This document shows, piece by piece, positions 17,646 through 27,325 of a stretch of DNA of 35,623 nt. The first letter of the stretch is position 1. Each line of letters opens with the position of its first letter. The notes under the pieces were generated by a model. It worked only from the letters and a program-made list of their open reading frames with translations. It had not been told where the DNA came from and did no database searches. The position numbers and the translations under genes are program-made. The stretch spans positions 1 through 35,623 of the forward strand of contig JASHSG010000330.1 in assembly GCA_030040935.1 (NCBI GenBank), given 5' to 3'. This stretch comes from Acidobacteriaceae bacterium. Lineage in GTDB: Bacteria; Acidobacteriota; Terriglobia; Terriglobales; Acidobacteriaceae.

Positions 17646-20600
17646 TTAGAACTCCATGCGCAGCGAGAGTTGCAGCACGCGCGCGCCCTGGTTCTCGTTT
17701 CCGGACGGGATCACAGGGAAGTTGATTTCGCCAAAGCCCGGCCCTTGCTGGTAGTCCGTCTGATCGTAGCCGTTGAAGACATTCTCCGCCGGGTTTTGGA
17801 AGTTCGGGTGGTTGAACGCGTTGAAGGCGTCGGCACGGAACTTCATGCTGACCCGCTCCGCGGTGATGGGAAAGTTCTTGCCAAGTCCGAGGTCCGTATT
17901 GAAGAAGCCCGGCCCTCGGAAGCCGTTGCGAGGTCCGATCTGGAATGCAACCGGGCCTTCAAACTGCTCGCTGGCCAGAAGCGGGTTGGCAAAGTCGTAG
18001 ATTCCGCCGCTGGCCGGCTTGGTGAGATGCGGGGTGGCTGCGGCGCGATCCGTGCCAATGAAGATCGGAGGAGCGTCGTTGGAATAGCTCGCGACAAAGG
18101 CGTTGGAGGAGCCAGACCACGGATAGCCGGTGTGCCATTCCAGAAGACCGCTGAGGTCCCAGCCGCCGATAATTTCGTCGGCCCAGTGAGGCTCGCCGCC
18201 GAGGAACATCCTGCCCTTGCCGAACGGCAACTGGTAGTCGGCATCCGAGGTGATGTAGTGGCGGATATCGAAGTCGGAGCTGGAGCGGCATTCGCGCGGA
18301 TGGATCGCGTCGCAAACCAGGCCGATGCCGCCAATGCCCGTGTCGCCCTCGGAGTTGGCGAAGAAGGATGTGTTGTCGATGGAGTGCGACCAGGTGTAGT
18401 TGAAGTCGTAATGGATACCATGAGACATGTTCTTCTGCAGGGTAACCAGCAGTCCGTCGTAGTTGGAGAATCCTGCGCTGTCGTAGAACGAATTCTCCGA
18501 GAATTGAGCGGCGGAGCCGACGTTCGCCGGTATATAGCTGGAAATCGACTGCACGAAGTCGCCGAAATCGCCGTTGAACACATAGCCGCTGATTCCGGCG
18601 GCGATGTTTGCCGTGTTGGTCGAAAACGAGCCCGGGAAAGGCGTCGTCAGGACGTTTTCAAACCAGGGTTGCACCGTCATGCTCCCGGGGGCCACGCCTT
18701 GCCGCGTCTGGTTGATGATGGAAGCAAAGGCCGTGGACAGCTTCTCACCTGAAACCGGATCGGCGAAGTCAAGCACCTGGTTGGCATCCTCCTGCGCCAG
18801 GAGCTTGCGCGCAAACCGGCCCACGTAATTCACCTTCAGAACCATGTCCCACGGCATCTGGTGCTGCATGCCGAAGTTGACGACGATGTTGTATGGCGTT
18901 TGCAGAGTTGGATCGATCAGGGCGGAGTTGAATGCCAACCCGTTCTGCAGGCCGCATGGGGAGTAGTTATACCCCGCGCAGGCCACTGGACCCGAAAACG
19001 GCGCGTAGGGCGGAGTCGGCGTGGCGGGCGGCGTCAGGGTTACGGTCGAGATCTGATTGTTCGAGTCAAGCCGCGCGTTGGACTTGATGGAATCGTACGG
19101 ATCGCCAGCAGTTCCATACGTGTTTCCTTTCGTCTGCTGGAAAAGGTACGAATACTGATCCTGAATGAACTGGATGGCGTTGATCACCGTCCGGTCGTAA
19201 ATGATGCCGCCGCTGGCATTGAATACCATCTTCTTATCGAAGCCGGGATTCCACACAAAGCCAAGGTGCGGGGCGAAGTTTCTGTATTCAGGCAGGTAGA
19301 GCGGCGGCGCGTTGGGGCCATTGCCCTTTCCGCCGAGCACATATGAGATCAACGGCACGGAGCCCGGTCCCGATTCGCTCGCCGCGCTCTGCAGCACGCG
19401 CTGGCCGAAGTACTCGTTGAAGCTGAATGCCTCGGTAGTCTCGAGGCCGCGCGTCTCATAAGGTACTGAGAACCATTGGTAGGTGACGCCATAGGTCATC
19501 GTCAGGCTGGGAATCACCTTCCAAGAATCCATGAAGTAATACTGGGTCTGATAGTACTTGTAGAAACGCTGGTCGCCGGTGAGTTGCTTCAGCGCCTGGC
19601 CCTGCGCATTGTAGTTGTAGTCGCTTGACACACTCCCGATGCGGCCGAGCAGGAATGCAAAGGGCTCGTCCCACGTGAACTTATCGGCGAGATTGAGGTC
19701 AGACGGGCGCAGGCTGGGGTTGCCGGTTCCGCATTCTCCGCTGACCGGACCGCAAAGCGAAAAGGTCTGGCCGCCCAATCCGATCTCGGTGGTATTGAAG
19801 TCGGCCACATTGGTGCTGTGGGCGAGAATGTCCTTTATCACTCCGCCGAACTGTATCGTGTGCCTTCCGGTGGTCAGCGAGAAGTCGTCGCCGAGTTGCT
19901 CGATGGGGACGCGGCGCGCCTGGGTGTTCGGCCAGATATACGGATTGGAGAGCAAGGCCTGGTCAGCGCCGTCTCCGAATGTGAAGGCCGTGGTGCCGGT
20001 GGGGTTATAGCTGATCGGGAACCCCAGCTTCTGCACCACATCGCCGACAAAGAAACGGTTGGTTTTGTTGGTGCCGATCACCCAATTATGGCCGACGACA
20101 AATGCATACGAGCGATCGGTGGACGGAGCAGTCACCGGATCGCCCGGAAACTCGTTGGGGGCGTTGACCGCATCCTCGCGCGCGATGGTGAAGCGTGCGA
20201 ACAGCTTCATGTTGTCGTTGATGGTGTAGTCGCCTCTGCCAACGTAGTTGGTCGCGTTGTCGTTGTCGGGCGCGTTAAAGGTGTATTCGAGCGAGTTCAG
20301 GCCGTCGCCGCCGGTGGTGTGGTTGGCAACGGGAAAACGGCTATCGATGAACTTCAGCCAGTTTTGATCCACGCCAATGTCGGCAGGGTCATAACTCTGA
20401 ATGGTCCCCGTCCCGGTACCCATGTCGGTACAGCCACTGGCGAGCGCGCACACCGTCGAGATGCCGCCGTTTGCGCCCGTAGTGTTGTCGTACGTGATGA
20501 TGCCCGCGCGCAGATTAGCGCTGGGGACGACGCGCTGCACAACCGAGCCTGCAACGATTCTGGAGTCGTTGAAGTCAAAGAAAAAGAACAGCTTGTTGCG

Positions 20601-21524
20601 CAACACGGGGCCGCCCAGGTTGCCGCCAAATTGGTTGTGAATCAAGTGCTGGCGGGGAACGATGGGTGTGGAGTTGTTGCTGAACCAGCTGTTGGCGACG
20701 AGTGAAGTATCGCGGTGATATTCGTTCAGGTTGCCATGGAACTGGTTGGTTCCGCTCTTGGTGACCAACTGGAACTGACCTCCACCGGCAGGTCCGGTGG
20801 ATGCATCGCTGCCGGCAACGTCGCCCTTGAACTCTTCAACCGAGTCGACCGGGGCATGCCCGACCAGCGTACCCAACTGCGTGAATATCCCCGAGCCGGT
20901 GTTGTTCTGCGTCGCGCCGCCGGTTGCGAAGTCGTTCACGTCCAGGCCATCCAGAGTCACGTTGTTCTGATCCACGCGTGCTCCGGTCACGGATCCCGAA
21001 TCGGTGGCTCCGGGCTGCATGGCGAAAAGCGCCAGCGGATCGTTCCTTTGCTGGACGGGAAGGTTGTTGAGCTGGTTTACGTCGAAGGTGTTTCCGATCG
21101 TCGCACTTGTGGTGTCAATCGTGACCTCGGAATTTGTGGCCGTCACCTGGACCTCCTCGGTGTGCGTGCCAACCGCGAGGGTCGCGTTCTGGGTGCGGAC
21201 TGTGTTGACGGTCAGGTAGATGTCCTTGACCGTGAGCAGGGTAAACCCCGGAGCCGAGAAGGTGGCCACGTATCCCTGGCCGGGAGGAATATCAACAAAA
21301 CGGTAAAAACCGATTTCATTCGAGTTCGTCGTGTACTTCAAGCCGGTGGTTGGGTTGGTCAGCGTCACGGTCGCGTGCGCCACCACGGCGCCCGACTGGT
21401 CGGTAACGTCGCCCACCATGCCGGAAAGAGTCTGTCCGAAGGCGGCCGGAATCGATGTCAAAACAACGATCGCCAACAGGCAGCAGAAAACTCTGATCCC
21501 ACTCGTCCTACTGAAATCCCGCAT
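17646..21524 (-). CDS. Oar-like TonB-dependent receptor-like protein with N-terminal carboxypeptidase-regulatory-like domain
   Basis: ATG 21524 with GGGAGGA upstream; signal peptide, SGMVGDVTDQSGAVVAHATVTLTNPTTGLKYTTNSNEIGFYRFVDIPPGQGYVATFSAPGF (CarboxypepD_reg), plug-like and large beta-barrel region ending LQLSLRMEF. Confidence 0.9.
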   Translation of the reverse strand: MRDFSRTSGIRVFCCLLAIVVLTSIPAAFGQTLSGMVGDVTDQSGAVVAHATVTLTNPTTGLKYTTNSNEIGFYRFVDIPPGQGYVATFSAPGFTLLTVKDIYLTVNTVRTQNATLAVGTHTEEVQVTATNSEVTIDTTSATIGNTFDVNQLNNLPVQQRNDPLALFAMQPGATDSGSVTGARVDQNNVTLDGLDVNDFATGGATQNNTGSGIFTQLGTLVGHAPVDSVEEFKGDVAGSDASTGPAGGGQFQLVTKSGTNQFHGNLNEYHRDTSLVANSWFSNNSTPIVPRQHLIHNQFGGNLGGPVLRNKLFFFFDFNDSRIVAGSVVQRVVPSANLRAGIITYDNTTGANGGISTVCALASGCTDMGTGTGTIQSYDPADIGVDQNWLKFIDSRFPVANHTTGGDGLNSLEYTFNAPDNDNATNYVGRGDYTINDNMKLFARFTIAREDAVNAPNEFPGDPVTAPSTDRSYAFVVGHNWVIGTNKTNRFFVGDVVQKLGFPISYNPTGTTAFTFGDGADQALLSNPYIWPNTQARRVPIEQLGDDFSLTTGRHTIQFGGVIKDILAHSTNVADFNTTEIGLGGQTFSLCGPVSGECGTGNPSLRPSDLNLADKFTWDEPFAFLLGRIGSVSSDYNYNAQGQALKQLTGDQRFYKYYQTQYYFMDSWKVIPSLTMTYGVTYQWFSVPYETRGLETTEAFSFNEYFGQRVLQSAASESGPGSVPLISYVLGGKGNGPNAPPLYLPEYRNFAPHLGFVWNPGFDKKMVFNASGGIIYDRTVINAIQFIQDQYSYLFQQTKGNTYGTAGDPYDSIKSNARLDSNNQISTVTLTPPATPTPPYAPFSGPVACAGYNYSPCGLQNGLAFNSALIDPTLQTPYNIVVNFGMQHQMPWDMVLKVNYVGRFARKLLAQEDANQVLDFADPVSGEKLSTAFASIINQTRQGVAPGSMTVQPWFENVLTTPFPGSFSTNTANIAAGISGYVFNGDFGDFVQSISSYIPANVGSAAQFSENSFYDSAGFSNYDGLLVTLQKNMSHGIHYDFNYTWSHSIDNTSFFANSEGDTGIGGIGLVCDAIHPRECRSSSDFDIRHYITSDADYQLPFGKGRMFLGGEPHWADEIIGGWDLSGLLEWHTGYPWSGSSNAFVASYSNDAPPIFIGTDRAAATPHLTKPASGGIYDFANPLLASEQFEGPVAFQIGPRNGFRGPGFFNTDLGLGKNFPITAERVSMKFRADAFNAFNHPNFQNPAENVFNGYDQTDYQQGPGFGEINFPVIPSGNENQGARVLQLSLRMEF

Positions 21525-22054
21525 TGCAAATCCTCCCAGTGAATCTCTGAATCGGAGAGCCAACAGGCCAGGCTCGCGAATCAGGTTGCGCGCTTTCGGA
21601 GGCTCGATGGGGAGGGCAAGTCCGATTCCGCTAGTTCAGGAAAAAAGCTCAGAACTGCGCAGCGATCTTTCCAAAGGGCAGCGTGCGCGAGTGCTGATGC
21701 GCCCGTTGCAACCTTCAATCGCGGTAATGAATCCTCTCGCCGCCATGAACCAGTGCTGTTCAAATGGGTTCCACTCCGAGCTGAGCCTCTGTCAAGCGAA
21801 AAGCAAGAGATATGCGTGCTTTAGAGCACGACTCATGCCATTCTTGCCCGCGCCGCGGCTGGTAAGTAATTTACAGAAATTAAAAGATTTACCTATTAAT
21901 TGTTGATCGAGGTATGATACAGGGCCTATGGAATTCCATACATATTGCCGGAGTTCTTCCCAAAATTGGATTCAGGCACCGCATTTTGGGAGTGCTGGCC
22001 TCCTCCTCCCGATCCGGCGACAGACATCCTTCGATGAAGCAATTGCATAAATCG

Positions 22055-22085
22055 AAAAGGCCCCGCAACATGCCGCGAGGCCTTT
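22055..22085 (-). terminator. Putative terminator downstream of second Oar-like gene
   Basis: Inverted AAAGGCC ... GGCCTTT; on the minus strand the hairpin is followed by CCTTTTCG. Confidence 0.5.
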
Positions 22086-22116
22086 CGCATTCGGCTCGTG
22101 TCGCTGCGGAATCTGT

Positions 22117-25100
22117 TTAGAAGATGACCTTTCCTCCCAGAATTACAAATCGATTGCCTGAGGTATTGCCGCTCACGCTGCCAGAGATGTTTTCAGCATT
22201 GCTGGTGAAGTTGCTGGCTCCGACGAAGGCATTGCCGGTGCCGAGAAACATCTGGTTGAGCGCGTTGTAGGCGGCCATCGAGAGCTGGATGCCGACTCGC
22301 TCGGTGATGGGAAACGTCTTGAAGATGGTCGCGTCGAGTTCGCTGAAGGGCTGGCCGCGCAGCAGGCTTCGGCTGGAACCGGGATAGGGGTTGTTGACCG
22401 CCAGCGCGTAGGCCTGGTTATTGATGATCCAGTGCGTAGTTGTCGGATCGACGGGCGTCCCCGAGTCGTAGTTTCCGGTGACCGGATCGGGACCGTCGCT
22501 ATCGTAGACGATGTAGTGTGGCGTGCCAGGGATGGGAGCCGTCCCCGACGGATCTGTGATGTAGGAATTCAGGTAGGCCACGGTGTTAATCGGCGCTTTC
22601 TTGTTCGAGAGCACAAGACGGCAGGTATCGACGCCGATTACGTCCGCGTTAAAGGCTCCATCGCAGAAGCTGGTGTCGCCGGTGTTGGTGTCGAGGTCGA
22701 CGGGCTGATAGGGAGTGTAGACCTGGCCGCTGCGATAACGATAGACGCCGCTAAGTTGAAATCCATTTGCGACCCGGCCGAGGAGCGTATTGCCTTTGAC
22801 GAACTTGGGCAGGTCATAGGTGAAGCCGATTCCGAGCGTATTGGGGAAGTCGTTGCCGCCAAGTCCCCTCTCGCCCACGGCGGGGTTAAGAGGGTCTTGA
22901 GGGAATGCAAGCGTGCTGCCTCCGGCGCCGGTGCTGCGGAATGCATCAGTCGCGTTGTTGAGATCCTTGCTGAACGTATAGGACACCGTCGATGTCAGGC
23001 CGCGATAGCTTTGCGTTGACAGGTTCAACTCCAGGGCGTTGTATTCGGCCCAGCCTCCGTTGGAGGTCACGATCAGGTTCGAATAATCGCAGTTGGGACG
23101 TCCATAGCCATCCGCGACCGGATTCGTGCACAGCGACAGGCCGGAGTAGAACTTCGGAAAGGCTGTCACCACCGGCAACAGGAAGGGGTTGGCATCGAGC
23201 GACTGGAAGTCGTCAGTGGTCTTTGACCCGACGTAGCGAATTTCACCCACGGCGGCAGGCCCGATCTGATGTTGAAGGCCGAGTGTCCAGGTCTGCACAT
23301 AGGGTGTGCGGAAGTCGGGCGGGACGGTATCTTCGACGTCCACGCCCGGATCCCCGCCGGTGGGCAGGGACGGCAAGTTGAGCGTGCGGAAGTCTGTGCT
23401 GAGAATCGAGCCGTTGGAAGGAACGCAGGCATTGGCGCCGCACAGAAACGCGCCCAGATTGGTTACCGGCGCTCCATCGGAGACCAGCAGAATGATGTTA
23501 TAGAAGGAGGGGTTCGCATTGATTGCATAGCCGGCGCTCAGCACGAACTTCTTGTCGAAGCCGGGATTCCATGTCAGGCCGATGCGGGGCTCGAAGTTGG
23601 TATAGACCTGCGCGACCTGGTTCACGGTACGATCGCTCAGCGGCAATGCGGTGCTCCAAAAGGCAGTGCTGGGATTGGACTCGCGTGCCACGGTTTCATT
23701 GTGCAGCGCGTTGATTGCCTGCCCGAAAAACTCCCAGCGCACGCCCACATGCAACGTCAAAGTCGGAAACGCCTTCCAGTCGTCCTGAAAATACGCCGCA
23801 ACATCCGGCTCGGTGAACGGAACCGTGAGTTTGCCGTTCGCCAGATAGGAATAACTCGATGCGCCCGTGGGCAGACTCGCATCCTGCGCCCCCATCAGAT
23901 TGCTGAGGGTACCGTAGATCGGATAGCCGTTGTAGTAGAAGATTCCAGTGATGGGCGTGTCCTGGTAATCGAATTCCCCGCCGAAGAGCAGCGTTTGCGC
24001 GCCATGGGTAAAGGTGGCGTTGTTTTGTATCTGAGTCACCTTTACGGTTCTTCCGTCCGGGGTGTCCGCGTCTCCTCCGAAATTCAAATCGTCGTTCCCA
24101 CCGTCAAAATTCATCTGGGCCGGGCATGCTCCGAAGTTCGAGACCACGCAATTTGGAAAGGCTCCGCCCTCGAAGGGTATTTTCGATTCCTGATAGCCAT
24201 AGCGAAGCTGGTCGACGAAATGCGTGGTGAACGAGTGCGTCCAATCGGCTCCGATGGAATAAGTGACCGAGGGCACGTCAGTCCAGTCGCCGGCCGCAAT
24301 TCCGTCGCCGCCCGTTGAGATTCCGAACAGCGGCTGGTAATAATAGCGCACGAAAAAGTGGTCTTTTTCCCCGGGCTGCCAATCCAGGCGCACCAACTCC
24401 TCCTGGTCGTTCAAGGGGTTGGCAATTGAACGCGTGACGCCCTGTTCCTCCACCATCGCGGTGTTGCCGGAGGCGTCCGTGACCGGTTCCAGGCAAGTGC
24501 CGGCCGACGAGCATGTATCAGCCGCGGGAAACAGACTGGCAGGCACGGGAACCGGCTGCGGGTTGCCTGCCTTGATGGAGTACGGCCCGTAACTGAGGAG
24601 CGCAGCTGCCCCGGGATCGCCGGAAAAAACCGAAGCGATGGTCGCCAGGCCGGTTGCGTCCGGAGTCAGGTTCGGGAAAGATTCCGACGGCATCACGCCC
24701 GTGCGAACTCGATCCCAATAAGTGCTGAAGAAGAAGAAGAGCTTGTTCCGGAAGACCGGGCCGCCGATGGTTGCTCCGGCGCGATTCTCGACATAGCGCG
24801 GAAGAACCGGCTCCAGGCAGCCGGTCACCGGGCTTACCCCTGGAGGGCAGTAGTTGGGATTGACCAGCGGGTTCTTCTCGGAGTTCGAAAGCGAGCTGAG
24901 GAACTGTCCCTGGTACAGGTCGAAGGCTGTGCCATGGAACGAGTTGGTTCCGGCTTTGGTGATGTAGTTCTCGATCGCGCCCGCATTGCGGCCATATTGC
25001 GCGCTGTAATCGTTGGTGATCACCTGGAGCTGCTCAATCGCATCCTGGCTGCCAAAGAATACCTGCGGGCCGGCAATTACATTGTCGTTGTTCGATTGGC

Positions 25101-25719
25101 CGTCGATCTCGAAATTGTTGTAACGGCCACTCTGCCCATTGACCGAATAATTGTCGCCGTTGGCGTTGGAGAAGTTGTCAGCGCCGGTACCGACCGCGCC
25201 TGGAATCAACTCCACCGCGGTATCGAAGCCGTTGTTCAAAGGCAGTGTGCGCATCGTCTCGGCGCTGAACGTCGTCGTCACCTGTGAGTCGCTGGTTTCA
25301 AGCAGCGCGGCGGCAGAGCCGTTCACCTCGACCACCTGGGAGGCCGCGGACGCCACTCTCAGCTTCACGCCGTTCAGATTCGTGGTGGCCCCGGCGACAA
25401 CTTCAACACTCTCGATGTTTTCGTTCGAGAAGCCGCTCGCCGCGATCAGAGCGCGGTAGGTCCCAATGGGAACCAGGAAGAACTTGAACGAGCCATCGCT
25501 CGTCGACGTTGCGGCCAGCTTCAGGCCATTGGCCAGATTGGTCAGCTGAATCGACGCACCGGGAACCACTGCTCCGGACGGATCGGTGACCGTTCCGGCA
25601 ACGGTGCCCGTCGTGATTCCCTGGGACAATGCAACCGGCGCGCAGCAAAACGCAAGCGCGCCAATGATCAAAATCAGGTTGAGCGCCGAACCAGCAGAAC
25701 GAAGGGGGGAGCTTCGCAT
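22117..25719 (-). CDS. Oar-like TonB-dependent receptor-like protein with N-terminal carboxypeptidase-regulatory-like domain
   Basis: 1200 aa; signal peptide; GTVAGTVTDPSGAVVPGASIQLTNLANGLKLAATSTSDGSFKFFLVPIGTYRALIAASGFSNENIESVEVVAGATTNLN; AGATIGGPVFRNKLFFFFSTYWDR; barrel ending FVILGGKVIF. Confidence 0.9.
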   Translation of the reverse strand: MRSSPLRSAGSALNLILIIGALAFCCAPVALSQGITTGTVAGTVTDPSGAVVPGASIQLTNLANGLKLAATSTSDGSFKFFLVPIGTYRALIAASGFSNENIESVEVVAGATTNLNGVKLRVASAASQVVEVNGSAAALLETSDSQVTTTFSAETMRTLPLNNGFDTAVELIPGAVGTGADNFSNANGDNYSVNGQSGRYNNFEIDGQSNNDNVIAGPQVFFGSQDAIEQLQVITNDYSAQYGRNAGAIENYITKAGTNSFHGTAFDLYQGQFLSSLSNSEKNPLVNPNYCPPGVSPVTGCLEPVLPRYVENRAGATIGGPVFRNKLFFFFSTYWDRVRTGVMPSESFPNLTPDATGLATIASVFSGDPGAAALLSYGPYSIKAGNPQPVPVPASLFPAADTCSSAGTCLEPVTDASGNTAMVEEQGVTRSIANPLNDQEELVRLDWQPGEKDHFFVRYYYQPLFGISTGGDGIAAGDWTDVPSVTYSIGADWTHSFTTHFVDQLRYGYQESKIPFEGGAFPNCVVSNFGACPAQMNFDGGNDDLNFGGDADTPDGRTVKVTQIQNNATFTHGAQTLLFGGEFDYQDTPITGIFYYNGYPIYGTLSNLMGAQDASLPTGASSYSYLANGKLTVPFTEPDVAAYFQDDWKAFPTLTLHVGVRWEFFGQAINALHNETVARESNPSTAFWSTALPLSDRTVNQVAQVYTNFEPRIGLTWNPGFDKKFVLSAGYAINANPSFYNIILLVSDGAPVTNLGAFLCGANACVPSNGSILSTDFRTLNLPSLPTGGDPGVDVEDTVPPDFRTPYVQTWTLGLQHQIGPAAVGEIRYVGSKTTDDFQSLDANPFLLPVVTAFPKFYSGLSLCTNPVADGYGRPNCDYSNLIVTSNGGWAEYNALELNLSTQSYRGLTSTVSYTFSKDLNNATDAFRSTGAGGSTLAFPQDPLNPAVGERGLGGNDFPNTLGIGFTYDLPKFVKGNTLLGRVANGFQLSGVYRYRSGQVYTPYQPVDLDTNTGDTSFCDGAFNADVIGVDTCRLVLSNKKAPINTVAYLNSYITDPSGTAPIPGTPHYIVYDSDGPDPVTGNYDSGTPVDPTTTHWIINNQAYALAVNNPYPGSSRSLLRGQPFSELDATIFKTFPITERVGIQLSMAAYNALNQMFLGTGNAFVGASNFTSNAENISGSVSGNTSGNRFVILGGKVIF

Positions 25720-25986
25720 CTTAGTACCTCCGGATTGGACTGGGACGATTCGTCTCGAACGAGAAACTCGAACCGCGAGCTGGCTTCTCGTCTTTCGCCC
25801 CGAACGGCGCTCGATCCGACGAACGCCGAAAAGGCATTTTGTCTCTGTCTGTGAAGTGAGGGTTGGCTCAAATGTCCCCGGCGCTTCGAATCAGAGTTCA
25901 AGCGTTGACGCGGTAAAAGAGGGACAAGTCCTCATGCTCCACGCAGCACGCGGCGGACCATCGTCTCAAAAAGCCCCGCTAGCAGC

Positions 25987-26015
25987 TTGATAATTGAAAA
26001 TAAACGGGTTGTCCA
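25987..26015 (-). promoter_or_regulatory. Putative sigma70-like promoter for second Oar-like gene
   Basis: Minus strand reads TGGACA-17 bp-TATCAA (5/6 and 4/6 matches to consensus), ~270 nt upstream of the ATG. Confidence 0.4.
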
Positions 26016-26185
26016 TCACCTTTTGGTGGCACTGAAGGCTCTCCGAGTGCCATTTGGTTGTAGTTGCTATGAATTATCATATTTCCCCGGCGCCAACGAT
26101 CCAGGAACCGATCTCAAATGACAGATTCCGCGCGAGATGAGGATGACGACCACGCGCAGGCGATTGAGGTAGTATTCTGCTCCCG

Positions 26186-26644
26186 ATGCAAATCACGCTC
26201 GTTCAAATTGCCGGCCGGACGCGAAAACAGGATGTTTACGACCCGCTCGTGCGCGACTATCTCAAGCATTGTGTCGAAGTTGCACGCTGCGCGACGGAGT
26301 CGTTTCCAAACGAAGCGGCGTTTTTCGAGTGGATCGGCCGCCAGAAGGGCCGGACGGTTCCGGCCGTCCTGCTTTTGGATGGTCGCGGACGCCAGATGAG
26401 TTCCGAGGCCTTCGCCGATTGGCTTGGGCGTCATCGCAACGAAGGAACCCAGCACGTTGTCTTCGCCATCGGCCCAGCCGACGGTTGGTCAGACGAAGCG
26501 CGAGCTCGGGCCAGGCTTCGCGGCGGACTGCTCTCGCTGGGAACAATGACGCTGGCGCACCAGATGGCCCGCCTGGTAGTGGCAGAGCAGATCTATCGCG
26601 CATGTACAATTCTCACGGGCCATCCGTACCACAAGGGTCATTGA
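26186..26644 (+). CDS. rlmH: 23S rRNA (pseudouridine(1915)-N(3))-methyltransferase RlmH
   Basis: 152 aa; LDGRGRQMSSEAFADWL, VFAIGPADGW, LLSLGTMTLAHQMARLVVAEQIYRACTILTGHPYHKGH = SPOUT RlmH signature. Confidence 0.95.
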   Translation: MQITLVQIAGRTRKQDVYDPLVRDYLKHCVEVARCATESFPNEAAFFEWIGRQKGRTVPAVLLLDGRGRQMSSEAFADWLGRHRNEGTQHVVFAIGPADGWSDEARARARLRGGLLSLGTMTLAHQMARLVVAEQIYRACTILTGHPYHKGH

Positions 26645-26655
26645 AACGATGCAGC

Positions 26656-26756
26656 GCACAGTTCCTGGTTTGCAGTGCTCAGAGCAAGGCAAAACTCCGC
26701 CAGCGAGTTGCGCGGTCCCGGCGCCTGCGAACTGTGAACGAAGAGCTGAGAACTGA
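26656..26756. repeat. Heptad-periodic intergenic repeat pair upstream of cobO
   Basis: 26656-26683 = GCACAGT TCCTGGT TTGCAGT GCTCAGA; 26729-26756 = GAACTGT GAACGAA GAGCTGA GAACTGA; inverted sense (CAGT vs ACTG). Confidence 0.5.
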
Positions 26757-26757
26757 A

Positions 26758-27294
26758 ATGACTGACACGCGACGCGGACTGATCCTGATCAACACCGGCC
26801 CCGGCAAGGGAAAGACCACCGCGGCGCTGGGCACGGCGTTGCGCGCCGTCGGCTGCGGCATGAAGGTCCTCGTGCTGCAGTTCATCAAGGGCTCTTGGCA
26901 CTACGGCGAGTTGGACGCAGCGGAGGCCCTGGGATCGAATTTCGTTCTTAAACAGATGGGGCGCGGGTTTGTGAAGATTGGCGGCGCTCAGGCCGATGCG
27001 GAAGACATTCGCCTGGTGCATGCAGCGTGGGAAGAAGCGCGCGCGGCCATCGACTCGGGCGCCTGGGACCTGGTGGTGCTCGACGAGATTAACTACGCGA
27101 TCAGCTACGGGATGCTTGATCCGGCAGTCGTCGCCGAGGCTCTGAAAAACAAGCCCGAGATGGTGCACATAATCCTGACCGGGCGCAACGCCCACCCGCT
27201 GTTGGTGGAGCTGGCCGATACCGTGACCGAAATGCGCGAAGTGAAACACGCCTACCAGAAAGGGATTCTGGCGCAGCGCGGCATCGAATATTGA
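26758..27294 (+). CDS. cobO: Cob(I)yrinic acid a,c-diamide adenosyltransferase
   Basis: MTDTRRGLILINTGPGKGKTTAALGTALRAVGCGMKVLVLQFIKGSWHYGELDA..., LVVLDEINYAISYGML, ILTGRNAHPLLVELADTVTEMREVKHAYQKGILAQRGIEY = CobO/BtuR family with P-loop. Confidence 0.95.
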   Translation: MTDTRRGLILINTGPGKGKTTAALGTALRAVGCGMKVLVLQFIKGSWHYGELDAAEALGSNFVLKQMGRGFVKIGGAQADAEDIRLVHAAWEEARAAIDSGAWDLVVLDEINYAISYGMLDPAVVAEALKNKPEMVHIILTGRNAHPLLVELADTVTEMREVKHAYQKGILAQRGIEY

Positions 27295-27325
27295 CCAGCG
27301 CGGTATTCCGGATTGAGGAGGAGCT

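Noticed and set aside
19818-20705. 295-aa + strand ORF inside the Oar-like gene
   Set aside because: Antisense shadow; no recognisable domain.
26758-27294. Cobalamin transport/biosynthesis cluster (cobO plus nearby TonB-type receptors)
   Set aside because: The receptors are Oar-like with carboxypeptidase-regulatory domains, not BtuB-like; no other cob genes or cobalamin riboswitch recognised.
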